Source of the DNA: Asticcacaulis endophyticus
GTDB lineage: Bacteria > Pseudomonadota > Alphaproteobacteria > Caulobacterales > Caulobacteraceae
NCBI RefSeq assembly: GCF_014652575.1
Contig: NZ_BMZB01000005.1
Location: 124,001 to 188,000, forward strand
Direction of reading: 5' to 3'
DNA: 64,000 nucleotides
Position 1 is the first letter of the stretch. Every line of letters begins with the position of its first letter. Position numbers and translations under genes: made by a program. Shown here in pieces: positions 17,570-26,433 of this stretch. The notes under the pieces were generated by a model. That model worked only from the letters and a program-made list of their open reading frames with translations. It made no database searches and was not told the DNA's origin.

Positions 17570-18511
17570 ATGCGCCGACCTCTGCCCCCGAAGGAAGTGA
17601 CCTCGTTAGACGATGTGCTGCATGAGGTGTCGGTGCTGGTTAAGCCGCACTTTGGCAAGGGGCGGCCTGCGGACTATATCTCCGAACTGGCGGCGGTTGA
17701 CCCCATGAAATTCGGCATGGCGGTGGCCACCATTGAGGGGGAGGATTACGGTGTCGGCGATGCCGATGAATCGTTTTCGGCGCAGTCAATCACCAAGCTG
17801 TTTGCGCTGGGGCTGGCGCTCAACCGGCTGGGCGATGAAGTGTGGACGCGGGTGGGCAAGGAGCCGTCGGGGACGCCATTCAACTACCTGTCGCAGTTGG
17901 AACAAGAGGCCGGTGTGCCGCGCAATCCGTTCATCAATGCGGGTGCGCTGGCCATTACCGATATATTGCTTGATGTGGTCAAGGCACCGGCCCATCTGGT
18001 GCGCGATTTCATGGGTGTGCTGGCGGGGGAGCCTTTGAGCATTGACGATGCCGTGGCGAAATCGGAGATGGATACGGCCTATAAGAACCGCGCCATTGCC
18101 AATCTTATGCGCGCGCAAGGGACGATCACCCATGACCCTGCGGCAGTGATTGAGGCCTATTGCCGCCAATGCGCAGTGTCGATCACTTGTCGTCAGTTGG
18201 CCAAGGCAGCTTTACCTTTGGCGGCAGCGGGCTATTCGCCGGTGATGGAGGAAAGCATCTTCCCTGAGCGGCTGACGCGCAGGTTAAATGCGCTGCTGCT
18301 GACCTGCGGGATCTATGACTCGGTCGGATCGTTTGCGTACCGGGTCGGACTGCCGGCCAAAAGCGGGGTCGGCGGGGGGATTGTCGCCGTCATCCCCGGC
18401 CGGGCGGCGGTGGCGGTCTGGTCGCCGGAGCTTGATCGTTATGGCACTTCGGTGGTCGGCGTCTCGGCGCTGGAGCACTTTAGCCGCCTGACCAATTGTT
18501 CGGTGCTGTGA
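17570..18511 (+). CDS. glsA: glutaminase
   Basis: 313-residue glutaminase of the serine-dependent beta-lactamase fold, converting glutamine to glutamate and ammonia in the cytoplasm. The S-x-x-K catalytic pair is Ser73/Lys76 in SAQSITKLFALGLAL. Other family blocks are NPFINAGALA and KSGVGGGIVAVIPGRAAVAVWSP. I preferred the ATG at 17570 to an in-frame TTG 21 bases upstream. Length matches the family (about 300-315). It is convergent with selO, with a palindromic element between the two stops. Confidence 0.92.
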   Translation: MRRPLPPKEVTSLDDVLHEVSVLVKPHFGKGRPADYISELAAVDPMKFGMAVATIEGEDYGVGDADESFSAQSITKLFALGLALNRLGDEVWTRVGKEPSGTPFNYLSQLEQEAGVPRNPFINAGALAITDILLDVVKAPAHLVRDFMGVLAGEPLSIDDAVAKSEMDTAYKNRAIANLMRAQGTITHDPAAVIEAYCRQCAVSITCRQLAKAALPLAAAGYSPVMEESIFPERLTRRLNALLLTCGIYDSVGSFAYRVGLPAKSGVGGGIVAVIPGRAAVAVWSPELDRYGTSVVGVSALEHFSRLTNCSVL

Positions 18512-18522
18512 TTTGGGCGTGT

Positions 18523-18694
18523 AGCCCCCCTCTGTCACTTCGTGACATCTCCCCCAAATGACACGTTGCGCATAGTCGCTAAGATTGTGCGTTGGGGGAG
18601 TAAAAAAATACTATTACTCCCCCAACGCATTGAGTTGCCAGGCTATGTAGATTTATCCTTTGGGGGAGGTGGCGCGTAGCGCCGGAGGGGGGCT
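18523..18694. repeat. nested palindromic intergenic element, copy A
   Basis: The outer ends are inverted relatives: AGCCCCCCTC...ATCTCCCCCAAA (from 18523) and TTTGGGGGAGGTGGC...GGAGGGGGGCT (from 18659). Each has a small internal hairpin (TCACTTCGTGA on the left, GGCGCGTAGCGCC on the right). Nested inside is a perfect 15-base inverted repeat, 18589-18603 against 18614-18628, with a 10-base loop. It fills the gap between the convergent glsA and selO genes and reaches the selO stop codon, so it may double as a bidirectional terminator. The left end recurs nearly exactly at 27970. Confidence 0.75.
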
Positions 18695-20115
18695 TAATCC
18701 GCCGCCAACCCCAGCGCCTGCCGGTAGGTTTCGATCTCATCCAGTTTGGCGTGGAAACCTGACCAGTCGTCATCACGGGCAATGGCCGCCCATAGGGCTT
18801 CGATATCGTCTATCAGCAGGCTGACGGGTTCAGATGCGGCAAACAGCGGATGTTTCAGGTGGTCCGCATCTTTTGGTTCAGAATCGCCCAGCAAAGCTTT
18901 GAAATTATCAAAGATTTCGCCCGTATAGAACTGACCGCGAGGGCCAGACATGGCGCGGTCTTCACTGATCAGGCCGCCGAACCAGTCAAAATATACCCCC
19001 TCAAATGATCCTGATCGCGGATGCAGGGCGGCCTGGAGTTTAAAGGTCGCCTCGACCAGTCCCTGGTCTTTGTCAGCGGTCAAAGGCTTGAGATTCAACC
19101 GGTTGAGGACGGCCTCACTGGCAGCGGCCTCATAACGCGGACCGAAGTCATTGAGGCTTTCGATCAGCCGCGCCCCGTCGCAAATCTGGGCCAGACAGCG
19201 CGCCAGTTGCGTCAGGTTCCAGAACACCGCATCGACCTGACGGCCATAGGCATAGAGCCCGCCTTCGTCAAAATAGGCGGCGGTGAAATAGGCATCGTAA
19301 TGGGGCAAAAACCGGTAGGGGCCGTAGTCAAAGCTTTCGCCGGTGATGTTCATATTGTCGGTATTGAGGACGCCGTGGACAAAGCCCGCCATCATCCAGC
19401 GCGCCACCAGTTTCGCGGTGCGGGTGACGCACAGGTCAAACACGCGCACGACCTGATCTTCGCCCTCAAGATCGGCAGCATCGGGGTAGTAATTGTCCGC
19501 GACGAAGCCGATCAGGCCGCGCATGGTCTCAAGATCGTTGAGGTAGGTCAGCCGCTCGAACGTTCCAAAGCGGATATGGCTGTGCGACAGCCGCACCAGC
19601 ACCGATGACCGCGTGGGCGAGGGCTCATCGCCGCGATGGAGCGCCTCACCGGTCTCGATCAGCGAAAACGTGCGTGAGGTCGGCACCCCCAGCGCCTCCA
19701 GATAGGCGGTCGCCAGCACCTCCCGCACGCCACCTTTGAGTGTCAGCCGTCCGTCACCACCCCGCGACCAGGGCGTGCGGCCTGAGCCCTTGGTGCCGAG
19801 GTCGAGCAGTCGCCCCTGATCGTCGCGCAGTTGCGCAAACAAAAAGCCGCGCCCGTCGCCGAGGTCAGGATTGTAATGACGAAACTGATGGCCGTGATAG
19901 CGCAGGGCCAGCGGCTCAGGCTGGTTGTCGGGCAAGGGGCTGAACCGACCGAAATGACTGATCCATGCCGCATCATTCAGGCCCTCAAGGCCAACGGTAA
20001 TCGCTGCCCGATCATTGCGGTAGCGCAGAATAGTTTGCGGAAAGTCAGCGGCCTTGACCTGGTCAAACAGGTCAAGGCCGCTATTGAACAGGCGCGGGTC
20101 AGGGGCATAGGTCAT
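18694..20115 (-). CDS. selO: SelO/YdiU protein adenylyltransferase
   Basis: 473-residue pseudokinase-fold AMP transferase of the SelO (YdiU/UPF0061) family, which AMPylates proteins on Ser, Thr or Tyr and is linked to redox stress. Characteristic blocks are LALRYHGHQFRHYNPDLGDGRGF, LDLGTKGSGRTPWSRGGDG, GGVREVLATAYLEALGVPT and the metal-binding GVLNTDNMNITGESFDYGPY. Length is typical of bacterial SelO (about 480). No selenocysteine is expected in bacterial members. It is a single minus-strand gene after the TonB receptor gene, 37 bases from it, so it may be cotranscribed with it. Confidence 0.92.
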   Translation of the reverse strand: MTYAPDPRLFNSGLDLFDQVKAADFPQTILRYRNDRAAITVGLEGLNDAAWISHFGRFSPLPDNQPEPLALRYHGHQFRHYNPDLGDGRGFLFAQLRDDQGRLLDLGTKGSGRTPWSRGGDGRLTLKGGVREVLATAYLEALGVPTSRTFSLIETGEALHRGDEPSPTRSSVLVRLSHSHIRFGTFERLTYLNDLETMRGLIGFVADNYYPDAADLEGEDQVVRVFDLCVTRTAKLVARWMMAGFVHGVLNTDNMNITGESFDYGPYRFLPHYDAYFTAAYFDEGGLYAYGRQVDAVFWNLTQLARCLAQICDGARLIESLNDFGPRYEAAASEAVLNRLNLKPLTADKDQGLVEATFKLQAALHPRSGSFEGVYFDWFGGLISEDRAMSGPRGQFYTGEIFDNFKALLGDSEPKDADHLKHPLFAASEPVSLLIDDIEALWAAIARDDDWSGFHAKLDEIETYRQALGLAAD

Positions 20116-20152
20116 GCCCCTGACATGGCGCGCGGCGTCTTAAATTACAAGT

Positions 20153-22714
20153 CTAATACTTGACGCGCAGGGTGATGCCATAGGTCTTGGGCGCGCCCAT
20201 AAAGGCGTCATAGGTGTTGGAATCCAGACCCCGGTTATAGAAGGTGCCGTCGGGCTGAACCGTCGACTGGAAGCCGGTGCCTTGCAGCGGGGCGTTGATC
20301 ACGACCTGCTTATAGCTCTCGTCGGTCAGGTTCTGGCCCCAGATTTCGACCATCCAGCGCGAGTCCTCAGATCCGATGCCGATGCGGCCATTGAGCAGGG
20401 TAAAGGATTCCTGCATCTTGAACGGAATGAGGTCGGAGCCGGTATTGTAGCTGGAGGTATGCTTGGCCGATAGGTTGGCCAGCCAGCGCAGGCCCGCCAC
20501 ATTGCGGGTATAGGTCACCGACCCGGATGAGGTCCACTTGGGCGCGAACGACATCTGGGCACCTGGCAGCAGGGACAACTGCGCAAAACTGCCCGGATTG
20601 TTCAGGTCAGCGGCCACGAACTCAGCATACTTTGTGTCGGCATAGGCGATACCGCCCTGGAAGCTTAAGCCCCGGATTGGCGTGGCCCAATAGATATCGG
20701 CATCCCAACCCTTTGAGGTCAGTTCCGGGATGGATTCGACCACAAACGCGGTGCCTAAGAATGTGTTGAGCTGGAAGTCATTAAAGGTCTGATCAAAGGC
20801 GGTCAGGTTGAACAGCACTTTTTTGTCGAACAGGGACGTCTTGACCCCCAGTTCGTAGCTATCAACCGTTTCCGCCGGGAAATAGAGCGATGAATTGGGC
20901 GTAAGGCCCGTCAGCGCCCGGTCTAGGTTGAACCCGCCGCCTTTGTACCCGCGCGCATAGGAGGCGTAGGTCATGATGTTGTCGTTCCAGCGGTAGGCGC
21001 CCTTAAAGGTGCCGGACCATTCTTTTTCTTCCTGTTCGTCGGCGACCTGACGGTTGTTGAACGCCGGATTGGCCCAGAAGGCGCACAGGCCACCCAAGAC
21101 CGTTGGGCGCGAAGCCGTCGGTATCAGCGCCCAAATTCCGGTCGGTGTGCCGCCGCCTAAGCCAGAGCGGGCAATCGCTGCCCCACAGGTCGCGCCTGAA
21201 TCTGAGTTGGTGTAAACCCCCGTCATCTCTTTGGTTTCAGCCGTGTAGCGCAGGCCAAGGGTCAGCTCTAAGGCCTCGGTCACCTGATAGCTATTGTTGG
21301 TGAACAGGGCGAACGATTTGGCGCTTTGGGTATAGTGGTCGAGCGCGCCTTGTCCGGCGACGAAGTTGGTTCCGGCGGCCCGGCCTGTCAGGAGGGGCAG
21401 GACGTTTGACGGGGTAGTGCCCGGAATTTGCTGAGATAACAAAGCGCTGATGTAGGCGGCGTACTTTGTGCCGTAGACATAAGAATCCATCCGATCGAGG
21501 TCTTCTTCGGCATAGAAGGCCCCGATCAGCCAGTTGAGCTTATCGGTCGATCCGGCCAGACGCAGTTCCTGCGAGAAGGTTTTGAACTCAGCGGAGAAAT
21601 CACCGTTGTCGCGGCGGTAGAGAATGTCCGCGCCGGTATAGTCAATATCCTGACCATTGACGTTTTTCCAGTTACGGATGCCGGTCACCGAGGTCAGGGT
21701 CGAATCGAGGAAGTCGAGTTTCAGGTTCGCCTCAATCGACACGCCCTTATCGTCAATGAACTGACGGGTATCGCGGTTGGCATAGGCGGTCATGTCTTCG
21801 GGGCTGGCGGTCAAATCAATGCCCTGGCCACCGGTGGTGATGGCGTTGATCAGCGCGCCGGTAGGCCCTGTGCGGGTCTGCACGGTGACGCAGCAGCGTT
21901 CCTCACGGCTGGACCAGTCACCGATAACGCGGATGCTCAGGTCGTCGTTCGGTACGAACAGCAGTTGCCCGCGCACGGTCTGGAAATCCTGGGTGGCGTC
22001 TTCGGTCGTGGTACGTGGGCCATCACCGGTCACGACATCGTAATAGCCGCCGCGTTCGCGCTTGGCGACATAGAGACGGCCTAAGACTTCTTCGCCCGCG
22101 ATCGGGCCGGTGACAGCGGCGGAAAAGCCGCGCGCGTCATAGTTTCCGACCGTGGCTTCGGCTTCGGCACCAAAGACGCTGGACGGCTTTTTGGAGATGA
22201 TGTTGATCACACCGGCAGAGGTGTTTTTGCCGAACAGGGTGCCTTGCGGCCCTTTCAGGACTTCGATGCGTTCCAGTTCGCCGAGGTCCCCAAAGCCTAC
22301 GCCGTTACGCGGACGGTAAACGCCGTCAATCACTACGCCGACGGAGGATTCCATGCCGGGATTGTCACCGACCGTGCCGACGCCGCGGATGCGGGCGGTG
22401 GTCAGGGACTCGTTCTGGGTCGAGGTCACGGTCAGGCCGGGGGTCAAGACCTGCATGTCCTTGATGTCGCGCACACCGGCATCCTGCAGCAGTTTGGCCG
22501 ACAGGGTGGTGACCACGATCGGCACGTCCTGCAGCGATTGCTCACGCTTTTGGGCTGTGACGACGATCTCTAAGATTTCCTCCGGCTCATCTGCGGGCGG
22601 GGCGTCGTTTTGCGCCAGAGCCGGCAGGGCCGTCCCCAGCAGGGCCAGCGAGGTGCCGGTCAGTAAGACTTTGTTAAAAAATTTGCCGCCGCGATAAGAT
22701 GTCATGGTACGCAT
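20153..22714 (-). CDS. TonB-dependent outer-membrane receptor
   Basis: 853-residue TonB-dependent receptor. A signal peptide ends near residue 35 (ALPALAQ) and is followed by an acidic spacer and a TonB box-like EILEIVVTAQKR. The plug domain covers about residues 50-170 (QDVPIVVTT...IDGVYRPRNG...ERIEVLKGPQGTLFGKNTSAGVINIISKKP). A 22-strand beta-barrel follows, ending in aromatic YGITLRVKY. The plug style is that of the large 'iron-complex outer membrane recepter' group abundant in Caulobacterales. The ligand is unknown, and neighbours (selO, a histidine kinase gene) give little help. A perfect inverted repeat lies 30-64 bases upstream of the start. Confidence 0.93.
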   Translation of the reverse strand: MRTMTSYRGGKFFNKVLLTGTSLALLGTALPALAQNDAPPADEPEEILEIVVTAQKREQSLQDVPIVVTTLSAKLLQDAGVRDIKDMQVLTPGLTVTSTQNESLTTARIRGVGTVGDNPGMESSVGVVIDGVYRPRNGVGFGDLGELERIEVLKGPQGTLFGKNTSAGVINIISKKPSSVFGAEAEATVGNYDARGFSAAVTGPIAGEEVLGRLYVAKRERGGYYDVVTGDGPRTTTEDATQDFQTVRGQLLFVPNDDLSIRVIGDWSSREERCCVTVQTRTGPTGALINAITTGGQGIDLTASPEDMTAYANRDTRQFIDDKGVSIEANLKLDFLDSTLTSVTGIRNWKNVNGQDIDYTGADILYRRDNGDFSAEFKTFSQELRLAGSTDKLNWLIGAFYAEEDLDRMDSYVYGTKYAAYISALLSQQIPGTTPSNVLPLLTGRAAGTNFVAGQGALDHYTQSAKSFALFTNNSYQVTEALELTLGLRYTAETKEMTGVYTNSDSGATCGAAIARSGLGGGTPTGIWALIPTASRPTVLGGLCAFWANPAFNNRQVADEQEEKEWSGTFKGAYRWNDNIMTYASYARGYKGGGFNLDRALTGLTPNSSLYFPAETVDSYELGVKTSLFDKKVLFNLTAFDQTFNDFQLNTFLGTAFVVESIPELTSKGWDADIYWATPIRGLSFQGGIAYADTKYAEFVAADLNNPGSFAQLSLLPGAQMSFAPKWTSSGSVTYTRNVAGLRWLANLSAKHTSSYNTGSDLIPFKMQESFTLLNGRIGIGSEDSRWMVEIWGQNLTDESYKQVVINAPLQGTGFQSTVQPDGTFYNRGLDSNTYDAFMGAPKTYGITLRVKY

Positions 22715-23145
22715 GCCGTTTCCCTTGGGTAAATCGGGGTTCTATTTTCAAATATTCGCGGTGCGAGCATTTGAAAATCATTCTCCGTGTTTCCTGTAAC
22801 CTGTAAGACTTTTGTTGTGCGGTATACGGGCACTTAGAAATTCAAGTAACCCTATACAATTATCAAAAATGTATGACACAAGGCTTAAGAAACACAACGG
22901 ACAAATATTGCGGCGATGCACAATGAAACATCACCTGACCTAAAGGAAACAGGGGGTTGATATAACTGTGTTTTGTATGGGGTTGGCTGAAAATTCCAGA
23001 CAAATCAAAGTTTACGACGACGTAAGCTTTTTGCGGTTTTAAGGGCCGTTTATGTGAGCAGTTGCACAGGTCGCGAATACTTGAATACCGAAGTTATTCC
23101 GATTTTGTGAAATCTGTGATGTTTATGTCGGTTTGTGACACCGGA
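22715..23145. other. intergenic region upstream of the TonB receptor gene
   Basis: A 431-base gap between two minus-strand genes. Apart from the inverted repeat at 22744-22778, I see only moderately AT-rich sequence with no convincing gene and no strong terminator hairpin downstream of the kinase gene. It should contain the receptor promoter. Confidence 0.4.
22744..22778 (-). promoter_or_regulatory. inverted repeat upstream of TonB receptor gene, possible operator
   Basis: ATTTTCAAAT (22744-22753) and ATTTGAAAAT (22769-22778) form a perfect 10-base inverted repeat around a 15-base G/C-richer spacer. It lies 30-64 bases before the receptor start codon, where it could overlap the promoter or the 5' leader. 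Protein or RNA function is inferred from position only. Confidence 0.4.
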
Positions 23146-24939
23146 TCAGGCCGACAGGGCGCGGTTCAGGTCAGCTTCGCTTTGGGGCAGGATCAGCGGT
23201 TTCACGCCCATGTCACGCAAAATATCGGCGTGATCACCCTGCGGCAGCAGGGCCAGAATCTGTATCGCCGCCTCTGACTGACTGGTGCGCAGGCGGTATA
23301 AAAAGGCCTCCAGCGTTTCGCGGCCATCGGCGTCGGCGACTTCGTTCAACGGGCCGGTAGCGATCAGGCAGGCGTCAAGTTCGACCTTACCCGCCAGACT
23401 GAGCGCGCGTTCGCGCGTGGTCGAGGTCAGGCACTTATGGCCCAGTCGCTCAAGGCTGTCGCGCAATTGGGCCGATCTTAAGCTGTCATTGGACAGCAGC
23501 AGAACCCGCAGGCTGTTGCGCATCTCTGCGGCCACGGCGGGCGGTGCCGTGTCAGGTTTTACGGGACGGCGAGCCTCACGATCATATACCAGTTCGACCC
23601 AGAACTTAGACCCAAGGCCGACCGTGCTGTCGGCGCCGATGCGGCCGCCCATCATGGAAATCAGCCGCTTTGATAAGCTTAAGCCCAGTCCGGCGCCCGA
23701 ATGACCGGCGGCGGTGCGGGCAATGCGGGTGTGGGCTTTGAAGGCCTGATCCAGTTCGTCGGCATCAAGACCGGGGCCGGTATCGAGGACATCGACCCGC
23801 AACACATCTTCTGCCATCATGGACACCTTCAGTTCCACCCGCCCGCGCGCCGTATAGGCCAGCGCATTGGAGACGAGGTGGGACAGGATCTGGGTAACCC
23901 GCGCCCCATCGGCCATGACCGCGCCCTTATGCGGTATGGCCTCAAGATTTAGCGCCAGTTCAAGGCCTTTGGCGGTGGCCTGAGCGCTGAAATCCTCAAT
24001 GACTTTCACGCAGATGGCGTCGATATCGAGCGCTTCGGGGGTAATCTGCATCAGCCCCTGCTCGGCGGTGTCATTATCAAGGGTGGTCACCAGCATGTTT
24101 TCCAGATGCTGGGCCTCATTTAGCGCCGAATAGATGTGCTGACGAATGGCCGGGGCACGGCTGGCCTGTGTAAGGCCGGTGTGCAGGCTGGCGCTTAATC
24201 CTTTAAGGCCCGTGCGCAGTTCATCCGACAGGGTGTGCATCAGGGCGATCTTGCTGGCGCTTAAGCTCTCTGAGGTATTGACGGCGGCGTTGCGTTCTCT
24301 GGCCAGCCGCAACTGATCGTGGGCCAGTTGGTAATGTTCCCGCAAATGACGGTTGAGAATGAACCCCAGTGCGAGCGCCAGTGCCATGCCACCTATGGCC
24401 AGATTGCTCAGGTCTTGCCCGCCCGGCACGGATTTGAGCGCAATCACCGGGCCCGTAGCCGCCAATGGCCCCAGGGTCAGCAGAAACCGCAGAACCGGCG
24501 TGCAAAAGAAGATGATGCCAACGGCAGCCCCCGCACAAATCAGCAAAAAAATATGAGCATTGTGTCCGGACAGGGCTGCCACATAGCTGAGGATCATCAG
24601 GCCTGCGACCCACAAGGCGCCGCTGGCACCCTGATAGACCATGCGGCGGGCCAGAAAGGCTTTCGGCGGCACCTGATCTTCGGGCGTCAAAAGGGCGCGG
24701 GACTTGGCGCGCAGGTAATGGAAAAAGCCCCAGTTGACCGCAAACAGGGTCAGGCTTAGCACGATAAAGGCCGGGGGCATGAAATAGGACGCCGCCCACA
24801 GATACGGCGGCAACCCCACACCAAAGAACCCCAACGCATAGGGCAGCATACGCGCCTGTGCCCGCAGGCCGTAATCGAGGATAACGGCCTCATCGACGGC
24901 GGGAAACTGAGTCGTCAAAGGCTGATCGTGGGGTGACAT
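23146..24939 (-). CDS. hybrid histidine kinase with degenerate phosphoacceptor sites
   Basis: 597-residue membrane protein built like a hybrid histidine kinase. About six hydrophobic segments lie in residues 30-200, a dimerisation helix pair near 225-300, an HATPase domain near 320-450 and a receiver-like domain near 475-597. ATP-binding boxes look intact: N box HLVSNALAYT, G1 VDVLDTGPGL, G2 GAGLGLSLSKRLISMMGG. However, the H box reads LSDELRTGLKGL, so Asp239 (codon GAT) stands where the phosphorylated His should be. In the receiver, ELDACLIATG has Ala527 where the phospho-Asp should be. It is therefore probably a signalling pseudo-kinase or a scaffold. It starts with ATG preceded by GGAG, divergent from a DUF2336 gene. 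Confidence 0.8.
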   Translation of the reverse strand: MSPHDQPLTTQFPAVDEAVILDYGLRAQARMLPYALGFFGVGLPPYLWAASYFMPPAFIVLSLTLFAVNWGFFHYLRAKSRALLTPEDQVPPKAFLARRMVYQGASGALWVAGLMILSYVAALSGHNAHIFLLICAGAAVGIIFFCTPVLRFLLTLGPLAATGPVIALKSVPGGQDLSNLAIGGMALALALGFILNRHLREHYQLAHDQLRLARERNAAVNTSESLSASKIALMHTLSDELRTGLKGLSASLHTGLTQASRAPAIRQHIYSALNEAQHLENMLVTTLDNDTAEQGLMQITPEALDIDAICVKVIEDFSAQATAKGLELALNLEAIPHKGAVMADGARVTQILSHLVSNALAYTARGRVELKVSMMAEDVLRVDVLDTGPGLDADELDQAFKAHTRIARTAAGHSGAGLGLSLSKRLISMMGGRIGADSTVGLGSKFWVELVYDREARRPVKPDTAPPAVAAEMRNSLRVLLLSNDSLRSAQLRDSLERLGHKCLTSTTRERALSLAGKVELDACLIATGPLNEVADADGRETLEAFLYRLRTSQSEAAIQILALLPQGDHADILRDMGVKPLILPQSEADLNRALSA

Positions 24940-25166
24940 AACGGCTCCGTACTGGGCGCAAAGCTTAGCTCAAACATCTTGCTGTCCCGTTACCGGCTGC
25001 GAAAATTATGCACTATATATTCTTAAGGTTGTATTTTTGGGTCATTCTCAAGATAATGTGATCGATTTTTAGCGCTTTAAGCGAACTTATGACCAAAAAG
25101 TAAAGCTTCGTTAGGGATAAGACGCGACAATCAGGGCTCATATCCGTGCTCTCAGGATTTCGACCC

Positions 25167-26342
25167 ATGATGACCTCAAAACTGGTTTTGTCCGACGAAG
25201 ACCTTAAGCGTCTGGTGAAAAGTGATAATGCCGACGACCGCGCCGTGGCGGCCCATAAGATCTGCCGGGTGATGGAGCGTCAGGTGGTCAGTGAGGCTGA
25301 GCGCGAAGCTGCCCATGAAATCATCCGCCTGATGGCCCATGATGCCGCCGAACTGGTGCGTCGTGCTCTGTCGGTGACCATGCGCACATCTGAGTTGTTG
25401 CCGCATGACGTGGCCATGAAACTGGCGCAGGACGTGGTGTCGGTGGCCGTGCCGGTTCTGCATTATTCGCCGGTTTTCAGCGACGACGATCTGCGCGCCG
25501 TGATCGAAGCCGGCAATCCGGCGCGTCAGATCGCGATTGCTAAGCGCGACACCTTATCCGAAGTCGTCACCGGTGCCTTAGCGACCCACGGCGTCGAGGA
25601 GGCGGTAGTGATTGCCTGTGCTAACGATAATGCCCGTTTTGACGAGGGCGGTTTCGGGCGGGTGATGGACCGTTTTGGTGAGTCTGAGATCATGCAGTCG
25701 GTGCTGGTTCATCGTCAGGCCCTGCCGGTGACGGTGACGGAAAAGCTGGTGCATCTGGTCAGCGGCGCCTTACGCGAACAACTGGTGGCCCGCCATGCGG
25801 TGACGCCGGAGACGGCGGCGCGGATATCCGAAGCGGTGCAGGAGCGCGCGACTCTCGACATGGCCGGACGCACCCCTAATGCCCATGATCCCAAGACGCT
25901 GGCGCGCCATCTGGTCGATTTTGGCCGCATGACGCCGTCGCTTATGCTCAGGGCGCTGGTGCGCGGGCAAATGACCTTCTTTGAATACGCACTGGCGGAG
26001 CTATCCGGTGTGCCGCATGAACGCACCTGGCTAATGATCCATGATGCCGGGTCGTTGGGCTTACTGGCCATATATGACAGGGCCGGCTTACCCGGTGGCA
26101 TGTTCGCAACCTTCAAGGCGGCGGTCGAGACCTATCACGACCTTAAGGCCGAGCAGGGGCATCTCGACCCCATCCGCTTGCAGGAGAGGCTGATCGAGCG
26201 CTTCCTGACTCAGACCCCAACGGCATCGCGCGAAGATATCGCCTATCTGATGGAGCGTCTGGACTTTGACCACAAAGGCCATTCATGGGCCAATCTGCCC
26301 AAGGGTGAGGCAGAGGCGAAGTCAGAATTTGAAGCGGCTTAA
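25167..26342 (+). CDS. DUF2336 family protein
   Basis: 391-residue, predicted cytoplasmic, almost wholly alpha-helical protein of the DUF2336 family common in alphaproteobacteria. The N-terminal half is HEAT-like (DRAVAAHKICRVMERQ..., AAELVRRALSVTMR...). Repeats with AGNPARQIAIAKR and FGESEIMQSVLVHRQALP follow, and no catalytic motif is evident. I chose ATG 25167 over a GTG at 25146; AGGA lies 11 bases before it. It is divergent from the degenerate hybrid kinase gene and convergent with an HPt gene, which suggests a phosphorelay-related scaffold role (inference). A strong terminator follows. Confidence 0.75.
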   Translation: MMTSKLVLSDEDLKRLVKSDNADDRAVAAHKICRVMERQVVSEAEREAAHEIIRLMAHDAAELVRRALSVTMRTSELLPHDVAMKLAQDVVSVAVPVLHYSPVFSDDDLRAVIEAGNPARQIAIAKRDTLSEVVTGALATHGVEEAVVIACANDNARFDEGGFGRVMDRFGESEIMQSVLVHRQALPVTVTEKLVHLVSGALREQLVARHAVTPETAARISEAVQERATLDMAGRTPNAHDPKTLARHLVDFGRMTPSLMLRALVRGQMTFFEYALAELSGVPHERTWLMIHDAGSLGLLAIYDRAGLPGGMFATFKAAVETYHDLKAEQGHLDPIRLQERLIERFLTQTPTASREDIAYLMERLDFDHKGHSWANLPKGEAEAKSEFEAA

Positions 26343-26360
26343 TCTTTTCATTTTACAATA

Positions 26361-26395
26361 AAAAAGCCGCCGGAAATCACTCCGGCGGCTTTTTT
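26361..26395 (+). terminator. intrinsic terminator after the DUF2336 gene
   Basis: AAAAAGCCGCCGGA (26361-26374) pairs perfectly with TCCGGCGGCTTTTT (26381-26394) around a 6-base loop. The A and T tracts on the two sides make it usable in both directions, so it can also serve the convergent HPt gene. Confidence 0.9.
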
Positions 26396-26433
26396 ATTGG
26401 TGGCGTTTGACGCCTAGTCTTTGTGGCCGCCAC

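Noticed and set aside
23062-23277. 71-codon plus-strand frame overlapping the end of the hybrid kinase gene
   Set aside because: It overlaps the kinase C-terminus in antisense and resembles no protein; more likely chance.
24221-24230. Frameshift as explanation for the missing His in the hybrid kinase
   Set aside because: The residues on both sides (LSDELRTGLKG) stay in the H-box frame, so the change is a substitution, not a shift.
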